Shown: positions 1 through 7,360 of the stretch, in pieces
Numbering within the stretch: position 1 is the first letter of the stretch
How the letters are laid out: each line of letters begins with the position of its first letter
DNA from: an uncultured Oscillospiraceae bacterium
GTDB lineage: Bacteria > Bacillota > Clostridia > Oscillospirales > Oscillospiraceae
NCBI GenBank assembly: GCA_934675115.1
Contig: CAKUPH010000053.1
Coordinates: 1 to 14,997, forward strand
DNA: 14,997 nt
Direction: 5' to 3'
The notes under the pieces: model-generated
Database searches by the model: none
The model's input: only the letters and a program-made list of their open reading frames with translations
What the model was told of the DNA's origin: nothing
Position numbers and translations under genes: made by a program

Positions 1-1138
1 GGATGAAGATGATGAACACGGTGGAGCTCATGTTGGAGGCGATGGGGGTCAGCAGACCCTCCAGCCACGCGGAGATGCCGCAGTCGGGAGAGGAGATGGC
101 GGCGGCGATGGCCATGACGGCGCCCAGACCGAAGTACAGGTCGAAGGACAGGCCTTTGGCCATGGACTTGCTGAACGGCTCGCCCTGCGCGAAGGCGCAC
201 ATGGCCAGAATGGCGTCAATGGCGAAGATGATGCCGAACACGCCCAGCTTGTTCAGGAAAATGGTGATGCCCCAGGAGGCGGGCAACACGGACACGGCGA
301 AGCAGGCCACGACCAGCACGATGAGAGAGGCCAGCACGATCTTCTGATAGGCGGTCAGCTTGGGGATGTCAAACTCGACACGGTACTCCTTGATGACTTT
401 GATGTCAATCTTGAACAGGAAGCGGGCGACGAGGATGTACGCGAACATGCTGATGAGCATCAGGGGCAGGATGAAGCCGGTGTACTGAGCGCCGCTCCAC
501 ACCTGGCCGGTGTAGCTCTCGTGGATACCGATGTAGGAGATGGAGTACGCGGAGAAGGGCAGGCAGGAGCCGCACAGCAGCACCACGAAGGGGATGCCGG
601 CGATGAGGAACTTCATGTAGTCGCTGTCCTTGCCGAGGCCCCAGTTCTCGCCCATCTTGTAGATGATCTCCCAGACGGCGAACATCATGACTAGACCGAC
701 GGTGAAGCCGCCGATGATGAACATGGACAGGAATACCAGTGCGGCGAGGATCCACGGATGACCGTGGCCGATCTTGGCGCTGATGATCTTCTTGGCCATC
801 CAGTCGCTGACGCCGGAGGTGCTGAAGATGCCGCAGTAGCCGCCGAAGGCCACCATCATCCACAGCACGGGGCTGCCGAAGGCGGCGCCCAGCGCGCCGT
901 ACACGGACGTGTAGGAGGTCAGGCCCATGGCCAGCAGAGTGAAGATGCCGGAGAAGATCATGCCGCAGAACAAATAGCCCCACACCATGCCGGCCAAAAC
1001 GCACAGCATCTCGGCGCCGGCCTGGGTCAGGCCGCTCTCGCCGGAGACGGTCACAAGGTGGGGAAGGACAAACATCAGGAACAGGGAAATCGCGCAGTGT
1101 ACGTAGTAGGCCGGGCCTTTACTAAACAGTTTATTCAA
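1..1138 (-). CDS. Anion permease, DASS/SLC13-like (C-terminus off window)
   Basis: This is an integral membrane protein that probably imports an organic or inorganic anion. The reading frame is open from 1138 to the left edge, giving 379 residues with no stop, so the C-terminus is missing. The start is TTG at 1138-1136, preceded by a GAGGGTG Shine-Dalgarno about 9 nt upstream; an upstream ATG is stopped after eight codons. The protein is almost continuous hydrophobic helices. GIFSTSGVSDW (residues 103-113) and SSPDCGISAW (from residue 350) lie where ion-transporter-superfamily permeases carry their two substrate/sodium hairpin motifs. The opening (hydrophobic helix, LTQAGAEMLCVLAGMVWGY) resembles clostridial DASS-type anion permeases. 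Substrate cannot be read. It lies 60 nt downstream of the metallo-hydrolase gene, almost certainly in one operon. Family assignment is from memory of the pattern; another ion-transporter-superfamily branch is possible. Confidence 0.65.
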   Translation of the reverse strand, partial: MNKLFSKGPAYYVHCAISLFLMFVLPHLVTVSGESGLTQAGAEMLCVLAGMVWGYLFCGMIFSGIFTLLAMGLTSYTSVYGALGAAFGSPVLWMMVAFGGYCGIFSTSGVSDWMAKKIISAKIGHGHPWILAALVFLSMFIIGGFTVGLVMMFAVWEIIYKMGENWGLGKDSDYMKFLIAGIPFVVLLCGSCLPFSAYSISYIGIHESYTGQVWSGAQYTGFILPLMLISMFAYILVARFLFKIDIKVIKEYRVEFDIPKLTAYQKIVLASLIVLVVACFAVSVLPASWGITIFLNKLGVFGIIFAIDAILAMCAFAQGEPFSKSMAKGLSFDLYFGLGAVMAIAAAISSPDCGISAWLEGLLTPIASNMSSTVFIIFI

Positions 1139-1198
1139 AACTTACACCCTCTCTGTTTCATACAGTTTCATATCGATACGACAGTAGAACGGTTTGCA

Positions 1199-1897
1199 TC
1201 ATTTCCGGAGCGTAATAGAGATCCCGCCGTAGGTGAACTGGCGAACCCAGACTTCCTTTCCGGGGATGACCAGCAGGTACGGCTCTGCCTCGTGCTTGCC
1301 GGTGAGGTATTCCGCCACGCAGGCATATACCTTTTCCACCAGATCCATGCCCAGCGGATAGTCCAGATGGGCGGGATACAGCCGGGTGACCTGGTCCCGG
1401 AGGGCCAGCACCCGCTTGAGGGAGCCGAAATACTGCTCCGGATCGCTGGTAGGGCAGTGGAGCAGGATCTTTTCCGATTCGAACAGGTCGCCGGTGAGCA
1501 TATAACCCTCGGCGCGGTTGAGCAGCGCAATGCTGCCCACGCTGTGGCCCGGCAGGGCCATGACCTCCAGCACGCGGCCGCCGAGGTCGAACAGGTCGCC
1601 GTCCTTCACGTAGTGCGCGGTGACCGAGTCGGGCAGGCACCCGGCCTCGATCTCGCTGATGTACGCGTCGGTGAACAGCGAAACGCCGCCCAGATGATCC
1701 ATGTGCTCGTGGGTGATCACCAGTGTCAGCGGAAGATCAGTGATCCCGGCGGCGGTCTCCCGGATATTTCCGACGCCGAGACCGGTGTCCAGCAGGATCG
1801 CGTGGTCGTGGCCGGTCACCAGATAGCAGTGACAGATACCGTCGTCGATCATCCACAGCCCGTCCTCCAGCTGTACCGTTTTCAGCTCTTGAGCCAT
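1199..1897 (-). CDS. Metallo-beta-lactamase-fold hydrolase
   Basis: This is a cytosolic MBL-fold metallo-hydrolase of 232 residues. The binuclear zinc motif THEHMDHLGG (H63, H65, D67, H68) is complete, followed by GHSVG (H118), TGDLFES (D137) and PAHLDYP (H177), all the expected ligands in the expected order. No signal peptide is seen. The start at 1897 (MAQELK) is chosen because AAGGGGG sits 7 nt upstream; an in-frame ATG at 1921 has no such site. The substrate is unknown; the family includes glyoxalase II, lactonases and thioesterases. It leads a two-gene operon with the permease downstream and is divergent from a TetR regulator, so the likely job is processing a compound handled by that permease. 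The functional link is inference. Confidence 0.9.
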   Translation of the reverse strand: MAQELKTVQLEDGLWMIDDGICHCYLVTGHDHAILLDTGLGVGNIRETAAGITDLPLTLVITHEHMDHLGGVSLFTDAYISEIEAGCLPDSVTAHYVKDGDLFDLGGRVLEVMALPGHSVGSIALLNRAEGYMLTGDLFESEKILLHCPTSDPEQYFGSLKRVLALRDQVTRLYPAHLDYPLGMDLVEKVYACVAEYLTGKHEAEPYLLVIPGKEVWVRQFTYGGISITLRK

Positions 1898-1969
1898 AAT
1901 AGTCCCCCTTAACAGTTTCACTATCCGGATAGAAGTTGCTGACGGATTTTTGTGAAACTCGTCATGTTA

Positions 1970-1985
1970 TTGAACGTTCAGTCAA
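1970..1985. promoter_or_regulatory. Putative TetR operator, copy 1
   Basis: TTGAACGTTCAGTCAA is one of three copies of an imperfect 16-bp palindrome in this divergent region. It starts 33 bp (about three helical turns) from copy 2 and overlaps the predicted transcription start of the minus-strand operon. Both flanks also match copy 2 (TTRT before, GTG after). Assignment to the adjacent regulator is inference. Confidence 0.55.
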
Positions 1986-1989
1986 GTGC

Positions 1990-2018
1990 ATTTAACTACT
2001 TGTTGACCGTTCTGTCAA
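1990..2018 (-). promoter_or_regulatory. Promoter of the hydrolase-permease operon
   Basis: On the minus strand TTGACA (complement of 2013-2018) and TTAAAT (complement of 1990-1995) are separated by exactly 17 nt. Transcription would begin near 1983, leaving a leader of about 86 nt before the hydrolase start. The -35 hexamer lies inside operator copy 2, and operator copy 1 covers the expected start point. Confidence 0.6.
2003..2018. promoter_or_regulatory. Putative TetR operator, copy 2
   Basis: TTGACCGTTCTGTCAA is the most symmetric copy (TTGAC-N6-GTCAA). It contains the -35 element of the minus-strand promoter, so a bound repressor would block RNA polymerase directly. Confidence 0.6.
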
Positions 2019-2141
2019 GTGGAAACGATAGATTCTACACATAGTCACAAAATAAGCAGGCTAATTTCATGTAATTTGCTGGTTGAAGAGGGGGTAAAAA
2101 TCAACTGCTAATATCTATTCCGGGACGCTTTGGTTCATTAC

Positions 2142-2157
2142 TTGACAGACTATTCAA
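2142..2157. promoter_or_regulatory. Putative TetR operator, copy 3
   Basis: TTGACAGACTATTCAA is the third copy. It overlaps the -35 element and spacer of the regulator's own promoter. Its placement predicts autorepression. Confidence 0.5.
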
Positions 2158-2171
2158 GAATGATATATAAT
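2142..2171 (+). promoter_or_regulatory. Promoter of the TetR regulator gene
   Basis: TTGACA (2142-2147) and TATAAT (2166-2171) are both perfect consensus hexamers with an 18-nt spacer. The predicted start lies near 2178, about 35 nt before the regulator's ATG. Operator copy 3 overlaps the -35. Confidence 0.75.
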
Positions 2172-2212
2172 AAAAAATTGATAAAATATGAAAGGATGTT
2201 GAAAAAAGCGAA

Positions 2213-2941
2213 ATGGCTAGAATGTCTCATGACAAGCGTGAAGCCGCGATTTTGAACGCGGCCATGCGCGTCTTCAGCGAAAAAGGCTTTGCGAAGACCT
2301 CAATCAAGGATATCGCCAAGGCTGCGGATATGTCCCCGGCATTGCTCTACGCATATTTTGACAGCAAGGCGGATCTGTACGAGGCGGTGCTGAGCTATAC
2401 CGCAGAGAGCGCAAGCCCCACGCTTCAGGAGATGCGCCGGCTGGGTCCCGGAGCTCAGGCTCTGACCTTTTTCGTGTTTGACACCCTGAGCAGTACACTG
2501 CTGCTCTACGACCCCTCGGAGGCGGAGCGCAAGCAGATCTTCGACCGCCTGTTCTGCCAGAGCCTTGTGGACAACCCGGATTATGCCAAGGCCCACCACG
2601 CGGAGCTGGAGCGGCACCTCATCACCGACTTTACCCTCTCCAGCTTCAAGGCGGCGGAAGAGGCGGGAGATATGTTCCCCTGCAAGGACTCGCCCAAGAC
2701 CCGGATGCAGATGGTCATCCACGTCATGCTGTCCCTCAAGCTCACCCATCTGTCCGGCGAACCGGTGTACGACTACGGCATGAGTAGCATTGAGCTGCTG
2801 GAAAAGGTGGCGCTGTTCTGCCTGCGGGGCATCGGGCTGAAGCCGGAGGCCATTGCGAAGTATTTTGACGCGCGAGAGTTGGAACGCACCATCCGGCGGG
2901 TCCACGCCAGGGCGAATATGGAGCAGGCCGGAAGCTTCTGA
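2213..2941 (+). CDS. TetR/AcrR family transcriptional regulator
   Basis: This is a 242-residue one-component DNA-binding repressor. The N-terminal helix-turn-helix is clear: KREAAILNAAMRVFSEKGF (about residues 8-26), then TSIKDIAKAADMS and LLYAYFDSKADLY, the classic TetR recognition-helix pattern. The rest is a helical ligand-binding/dimer domain with no recognisable ligand signature. The best ribosome site, AAAGGA at 2191-2196, is 16 nt from this ATG, longer than ideal; an in-frame ATG at 2222 is an alternative, and an in-frame stop at 2189-2191 rules out anything earlier. It is divergent from the hydrolase-permease operon and probably controls that operon and itself through the three palindromes between them. 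Target and ligand are inferred, not seen. Confidence 0.92.
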   Translation: MARMSHDKREAAILNAAMRVFSEKGFAKTSIKDIAKAADMSPALLYAYFDSKADLYEAVLSYTAESASPTLQEMRRLGPGAQALTFFVFDTLSSTLLLYDPSEAERKQIFDRLFCQSLVDNPDYAKAHHAELERHLITDFTLSSFKAAEEAGDMFPCKDSPKTRMQMVIHVMLSLKLTHLSGEPVYDYGMSSIELLEKVALFCLRGIGLKPEAIAKYFDARELERTIRRVHARANMEQAGSF

Positions 2942-2949
2942 AAACGATC

Positions 2950-2987
2950 AAAGCCAGCCCTGCGGAAAACCCGCAGGGCTGGCTTTT
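2950..2987 (+). terminator. Intrinsic terminator of the TetR gene
   Basis: GCCAGCCCTGCGG (2953-2965) pairs perfectly with CCGCAGGGCTGGC (2971-2983) around a 5-nt loop, followed by TTTT. Flanking AAA/TTT extends the stem to 16 bp, so it may work in both directions. It begins 9 nt after the stop codon. Confidence 0.9.
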
Positions 2988-3044
2988 ATTGCCTTTCCCC
3001 GGGCACGATATGGACAGTGGGACCGTATGCGCCGGGATGTACAA

Positions 3045-3151
3045 AAAATAAAAAACGCCGGGACGTTTTCATAATGTCCCGGCGTTTCTGCGCATTATTC
3101 TATCATGCAGGAATCAACAGTATAACGATTACTGCTTGTAGTTGTGTTGCA
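3045..3151 (-). ncRNA. Candidate small RNA between tetR and gap
   Basis: On the minus strand a promoter-like pair (3157-3185) is followed by about 100 nt with no credible reading frame and then a strong intrinsic terminator (3053-3087 plus a T-rich run). This promoter-short transcript-terminator layout is what a free-standing sRNA looks like. The gap terminator lies just upstream (3207-3256), so the hairpin is not needed by gap except as a backup. No known RNA family was recognised, and the alternative is simply a second terminator for gap. Confidence 0.35.
3053..3087 (-). terminator. Intrinsic terminator, minus strand
   Basis: AAACGCCGGGAC (3053-3064) pairs over 12 bp with GTCCCGGCGTTT (3076-3087). 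Read on the minus strand the stem is followed by TTTATTTTTTG, a strong U-rich tail; the plus-strand tail is poor. It therefore ends a minus-strand transcript: the candidate sRNA or gap read-through. Confidence 0.8.
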
Positions 3152-3156
3152 GGCAC

Positions 3157-3185
3157 ATCATACCACAGGCGCTCCGCTGATTCAA
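3157..3185 (-). promoter_or_regulatory. Promoter-like element for the candidate sRNA
   Basis: Minus-strand TTGAAT (complement of 3180-3185) and TATGAT (complement of 3157-3162) are separated by 17 nt. Five of six bases match consensus in the -10. The predicted start is near 3150. Confidence 0.4.
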
Positions 3186-3206
3186 GACAAACGCCTGAAC
3201 AGACAT

Positions 3207-3256
3207 AAAAAATGCGCTTCTTTTCAAGGACACCAGTCCTTGAAAAGAAGCGCATT
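3207..3256 (-). terminator. Intrinsic terminator of gap
   Basis: A perfect 21-bp inverted repeat (arms 3211-3231 and 3236-3256, 4-nt loop ACCA) lies 33 nt beyond the gap stop codon. On the minus strand it is followed by a run of T residues. It is one of the strongest hairpins in the window. Confidence 0.92.
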
Positions 3257-3289
3257 GAAAAGTTCACAATTTTCCGCTTTCAGTCGGAA

Positions 3290-4525
<1,236 letters not shown>

Positions 4526-4537
4526 TCAACAATGCTC

Positions 4538-4566
4538 TTGTTGCAATGGCTGTTTTCTGATATAAT
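4538..4566 (+). promoter_or_regulatory. Promoter of the ATPase-DUF1576 operon
   Basis: TTGTTG (4538-4543) and perfect TATAAT (4561-4566) are separated by 17 nt. The start point would be near 4573, about 90 nt before the TTG start codon. The -35 is the right arm of a CAACAA-N5-TTGTTG palindrome (4527-4543), a possible operator. It is back-to-back with the gap promoter about 75 bp away. Confidence 0.75.
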
Positions 4567-4662
4567 CGACGAAAAACGCGAGAAATATGCGGGCTCCGGA
4601 AGATTCGGCGGAGAGAGCCGGAACGCCGGGGCGCATAGAATGACAGGACAGGGGGGATCCGC

Positions 4663-5451
4663 TTGAATACAGAGCCATTATCCGCCGAGCCGCGGCAGGT
4701 GGACGGCGCGCTGCGGGCGCGGCTGAGCGAAATTTCTGCGGCGGTGCAGCTGCTCCAGCGGCGTGCGTCGGAGGAGGACCGGCCCTATCTGGCGGCGGCC
4801 AGCCGGGCGGCGTGCCGGGCCGTGCGGGTGCTGAACGAGCGGGAGCTTGCCCGGCGGCTGGAGGACGAGGACGAGCTGCGGGCCGTTTTCGCCACCATGG
4901 ATCTGGTGGACTGGTGCCGGGGCGCGGCGGAGCACGCGGACGAACTGCTGGCCGCGGCGGATCTCGCGGTAAAATTTCAGGCGGACCGGACGGCGCTGGT
5001 GACGCTGGCGGATCAGGAGCTGCTGGAGCAGCTGCTGTACGCCCTGCTGTCCAACGCGGCCAAGGCGGCCCGGCCCGGCGGAACGCTGACGGTGACGCTG
5101 GCCGCCCGGGGAAAGCGGGCGGTGCTCACCGTGGGCGACGAGGGCGCGGGCATGGCCGAGGAAACCATGGCCCGCCTCTTTCAGGAGCCGGACGGCTCCG
5201 TGGCGCTGTCGCCGGAGTCCGGCGCGGGCTTCGGCCTGCGGCTGGCCCGGACCATCGCGGAGGTCCACGGCGGCGTGCTGGTGCTGGAGAACATCCCCGG
5301 CGCCGGGGTGCGGGCTGCGGTGTCCCTTCCCATCCGGGAGGGCTGCCGGACAGGGCTGGAAAGCCCCCGGCTGGGGGACGACGGCTTTGACCGGGCGCTG
5401 GTGGCGCTGTCCGACGTGCTGCCCGCCGGGGCGTTCGATGGGAGGCACTGA
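4663..5451 (+). CDS. Soluble histidine-kinase-like ATPase lacking phosphoacceptor His
   Basis: This is a 262-residue cytosolic protein with no membrane segment or sensor domain. The C-terminal HATPase_c domain is intact: N-box LLYALLSNAAKAA (N131), G1 box VGDEGAGM (D159, G161, G163), F-box ARLFQEP, G2 box GAGFGLRLARTIAEVHGG (187-204). The N-terminus aligns with a dimerisation domain, but where kinases have SHELRTPL this has DGALRARL, so Gly15 replaces the phosphoacceptor histidine and the proline is also lost. The start is TTG at 4663 with GGGGGG 6 nt upstream. Its stop overlaps the next gene's ATG (TGATG), so the two are translationally coupled. No response regulator is nearby. It may be an anti-sigma-like kinase, an ATP-dependent regulator, or a kinase using another residue. 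Confidence 0.85.
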   Translation: MNTEPLSAEPRQVDGALRARLSEISAAVQLLQRRASEEDRPYLAAASRAACRAVRVLNERELARRLEDEDELRAVFATMDLVDWCRGAAEHADELLAAADLAVKFQADRTALVTLADQELLEQLLYALLSNAAKAARPGGTLTVTLAARGKRAVLTVGDEGAGMAEETMARLFQEPDGSVALSPESGAGFGLRLARTIAEVHGGVLVLENIPGAGVRAAVSLPIREGCRTGLESPRLGDDGFDRALVALSDVLPAGAFDGRH

Positions 5452-6812
5452 TGGGACTGCTGAAAAAGCGGGCGCAATTCCGCTATGAAAAGATGCTCTA
5501 TCCGCTGCTGACCTTTTCACTGATCCTCATTCTCATCGGCCTGTGCGTGGACGGCCCGGCGGCGGTGGCGCAGGGGCTGAAGCGCATCGTCACGTCACAG
5601 GATGTGCTTATCACCGACTATATGGAAATCGCCGGGCCTGGGGCCGCGCTGGTGAATGCCGGACTGGTAACGCTCGTCTCGCTGTTCCTGCTGTACGTCT
5701 CGGCAGACCCCTTCAACGGCTTTACGCTGGTGACGGTAGGGCTGATGGCGGGTTTCTCCCTGTTCGGGAAAAATATCGCCAACATCTGGCCGGTGCTGCT
5801 GGGGACGTTCCTGTATGCCCGGATCAAGGCGGAGCCCTTTTCCAAATACGTGAACGTGGCCCTGCTGGCCACCGCCCTGTCCCCGCTGGTGAGTTTCATG
5901 GCCCTGAGCGGGAGGCAGGACCGGTTCTGGCTGGGTACGCTGGCGGGGATCACCATCGGATTTCTCATTCCGCCGCTGTCGGCCTACACCTTTCAGGCGC
6001 AGAACGGTATGAATCTCTACAATGTCGGCTTTGCCTGCGGCCTGCTGGCCATGATGCTGGTACCGGTGCTCAAGACCTTCGGCATGGAGCCGGAGACGGC
6101 CTATTTCTGGGCCACGGAGTACAGCCTGCCGGTGGGCATCGGCGTGGCCGTCGTGTGTGCGGGCCTGATCTGCGCCGGGGCCGTCGGCTGGGGCAAAAAG
6201 GCCTTCCGGGGCTATTACGCCATGCTCCACACCAGCGGCCGGGCCCCCAGCGACTACCTGCGGGCCTTTGGCCCCGGGCCGGTGCTCATCAACATGGGCG
6301 TCAACGGCCTGCTGGCCATGGGGTACATCCTGCTCATCGGCGGCGACCTCAACGGCCCGACGCTGGGCGGCATCCTCACTATCATGGGCTTTTCCGCCTA
6401 CGGCAAGCACGCGGTCAATATCCTGCCGGTAATGCTGGGCGTGCTGCTGGGCAGCGTCATCAACCACGTGTCCACCACGGCGGCGGGCCTGCAGCTGGCC
6501 GGGCTGTTCGGCACGACGCTGGCCCCCTTCTCCGGGGTGTTCGGCTGGCCCTACGGCGTTCTGGCCGGGTTCATCCACTCGTCGGTGGTGCTCCACGCAG
6601 GGCTGCCGCTGGAGGGCATGAACCTCTACAACAACGGCTTTTCCGGCGGACTGATCGCCATGGTGCTCTACCCGGTGCTCACCGCGCTGGTGCGGCACCG
6701 CAAGCCCGTGTTTCAGGATGAGGAGTATTACGACGCCTTCGAGATGGACGAGCCGCTGGGCGAGGACGATCTGGACGCCCACCAGTACGACGATACGCCC
6801 ATGCCGCGGTAA
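5451..6812 (+). CDS. DUF1576-type membrane protein with two internal repeats
   Basis: This is a 453-residue polytopic membrane protein that I recognise as DUF1576-like, a family of unknown function. After a short basic N-terminus (GLLKKRAQFRYEK) it is nearly all hydrophobic helices, ending in an acidic cytoplasmic-type tail rich in D/E (residues 421-448). Two halves are clearly related: DY-N5-GPG-N2-L-N-N-G (from residues 56 and 268), FNGFTL/LNGPTL, GKNIANIWPVLLG (107-118) against GKHAVNILPVMLG (318-330), and GMNLYNVGFACGLLAM (186-201) against GMNLYNNGFSGGLIAM (389-404). Such pseudo-symmetry is typical of transporters and channels, but no substrate can be named. It is the second gene of a two-gene operon, overlapping the ATPase gene by 1 nt and followed by a strong terminator. 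Confidence 0.85.
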   Translation: MGLLKKRAQFRYEKMLYPLLTFSLILILIGLCVDGPAAVAQGLKRIVTSQDVLITDYMEIAGPGAALVNAGLVTLVSLFLLYVSADPFNGFTLVTVGLMAGFSLFGKNIANIWPVLLGTFLYARIKAEPFSKYVNVALLATALSPLVSFMALSGRQDRFWLGTLAGITIGFLIPPLSAYTFQAQNGMNLYNVGFACGLLAMMLVPVLKTFGMEPETAYFWATEYSLPVGIGVAVVCAGLICAGAVGWGKKAFRGYYAMLHTSGRAPSDYLRAFGPGPVLINMGVNGLLAMGYILLIGGDLNGPTLGGILTIMGFSAYGKHAVNILPVMLGVLLGSVINHVSTTAAGLQLAGLFGTTLAPFSGVFGWPYGVLAGFIHSSVVLHAGLPLEGMNLYNNGFSGGLIAMVLYPVLTALVRHRKPVFQDEEYYDAFEMDEPLGEDDLDAHQYDDTPMPR

Positions 6813-6834
6813 AAACCGTACATCAAAAGTTGAG

Positions 6835-6872
6835 CGCCCCGCCGCGGGGTATTCCCGGCGGCGGGGCGTTTT
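6835..6872 (+). terminator. Intrinsic terminator of the ATPase-DUF1576 operon
   Basis: CGCCCCGCCGCGGG (6835-6848) pairs with CCCGGCGGCGGGGCG (6854-6868, one bulged base) and is followed by TTTT. It ends the two-gene operon 22 nt after the stop codon and isolates it from the ribosomal locus. Confidence 0.88.
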
Positions 6873-6970
6873 CCGCGCTCAATGCCCATGAAAAAGCCGC
6901 CCCGGAAATGTCCACAAGAGATTCCACGCACGGCGGCGTGGGAATCGTGAAAAAATACAGCAAAAAAGCC

Positions 6971-7000
6971 TTGACTTTCATGCGCCATGTGTTGTACAAT
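6971..7000 (+). promoter_or_regulatory. Promoter of the S10 ribosomal-protein operon
   Basis: TTGACT (6971-6976) and TACAAT (6995-7000) are separated by 18 nt. The predicted start is near 7007. Immediately upstream is an A-rich tract (6950-6968), which could act as an UP element, and a hairpin GATTCCACGC/GCGTGGGAATC (6920-6946). This is the only good promoter before S10. Confidence 0.7.
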
Positions 7001-7135
7001 AATCGAGCGCCTGTGTGGGCGCAAGTGCGATGATGCGGGAGATTGCTCGCTTGCGAGGTAACTTCCGCGGAGTATGTCCGTAAGATCGGGCGGCTGAGAG
7101 ACTCAGTCACGGCGTATATCGCCGCGAATGGGTAG

Positions 7136-7164
7136 AACCGGCCATGTTCTGCGCCGGTTTTATT
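7136..7164 (+). terminator. Attenuator-like terminator inside the rpsJ leader
   Basis: AACCGGC (7136-7142) pairs with GCCGGTT (7153-7159) around a 10-nt loop, followed by TTTTATT. It lies about 130 nt after the promoter and 200 nt before rpsJ, so transcription of the whole operon must pass it. Confidence 0.75.
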
Positions 7165-7201
7165 CATGTTGAGGAGTGATACGCACGAAAGCGTGTATGA
7201 A

Positions 7202-7240
7202 ATCTCTCACCCGTACGAAGAAGCGCTGAACCGTCGTGAG
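7202..7240 (+). repeat. Ribosomal leader repeat, copy 1 (rpsJ leader)
   Basis: This aligns with 14923-14963 along its length: ATCTCTCACCCGTAC against ATACCTTTCCGCCTGTAC, then AAGCGCTGAACCGTCGTG against AAGCGCCCGAGCCGTCATG. Small indels are needed. The right half also matches 7674-7694 downstream of rpsJ. Confidence 0.6.
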
Positions 7241-7360
7241 ATGGTAAAGCGTGACAGCCGAAGCGCCGAGCATTGTGTGTGATGAGCGGCGCGGCAGGAC
7301 AGCGGGCCGCCCCCGGCCCACCAATCGTCAACTTCGTATGTTTAAGGAGGAAAAAACCAA

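Larger units (their letters stand above)
7007..7360 (+). promoter_or_regulatory. Long structured 5' leader of rpsJ
   Basis: About 350 nt of untranslated leader precede S10. Visible hairpins in order are GCGCC/GGCGC near the start; GCGGGAG/CTTCCGC (7035-7078 region) enclosing CTCGC/GCGAG; CTGAG/CTCAG near 7093-7105; CGGCG/CGCCG near 7110-7124; and an intrinsic terminator at 7136-7164. Past the terminator come a possible 10-codon reading frame, the shared repeat (7202-7240), GC-rich stems, and the Shine-Dalgarno AAGGAGG (7344-7350). This architecture fits transcription attenuation followed by translational control. The GGCTGAGA string recalls a TPP riboswitch, but its partner motif is missing. 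No named leader family was recognised. Confidence 0.6.

Noticed and set aside
3..347. Plus-strand 114-codon frame at the left edge
   Set aside because: It is antisense to the permease, whose frame is open across the same bases with a proper hydrophobic transporter sequence.
4577..4662. Riboswitch in the leader of the ATPase-DUF1576 operon
   Set aside because: The leader is only about 90 nt with no recognisable aptamer motif or terminator.
7085..7130. GGCTGAGA in the rpsJ leader as a TPP riboswitch (THI box)
   Set aside because: The second conserved half (ACCTGATCTGG...) is absent, and CTGAG-AGA-CTCAG is simply a small hairpin.
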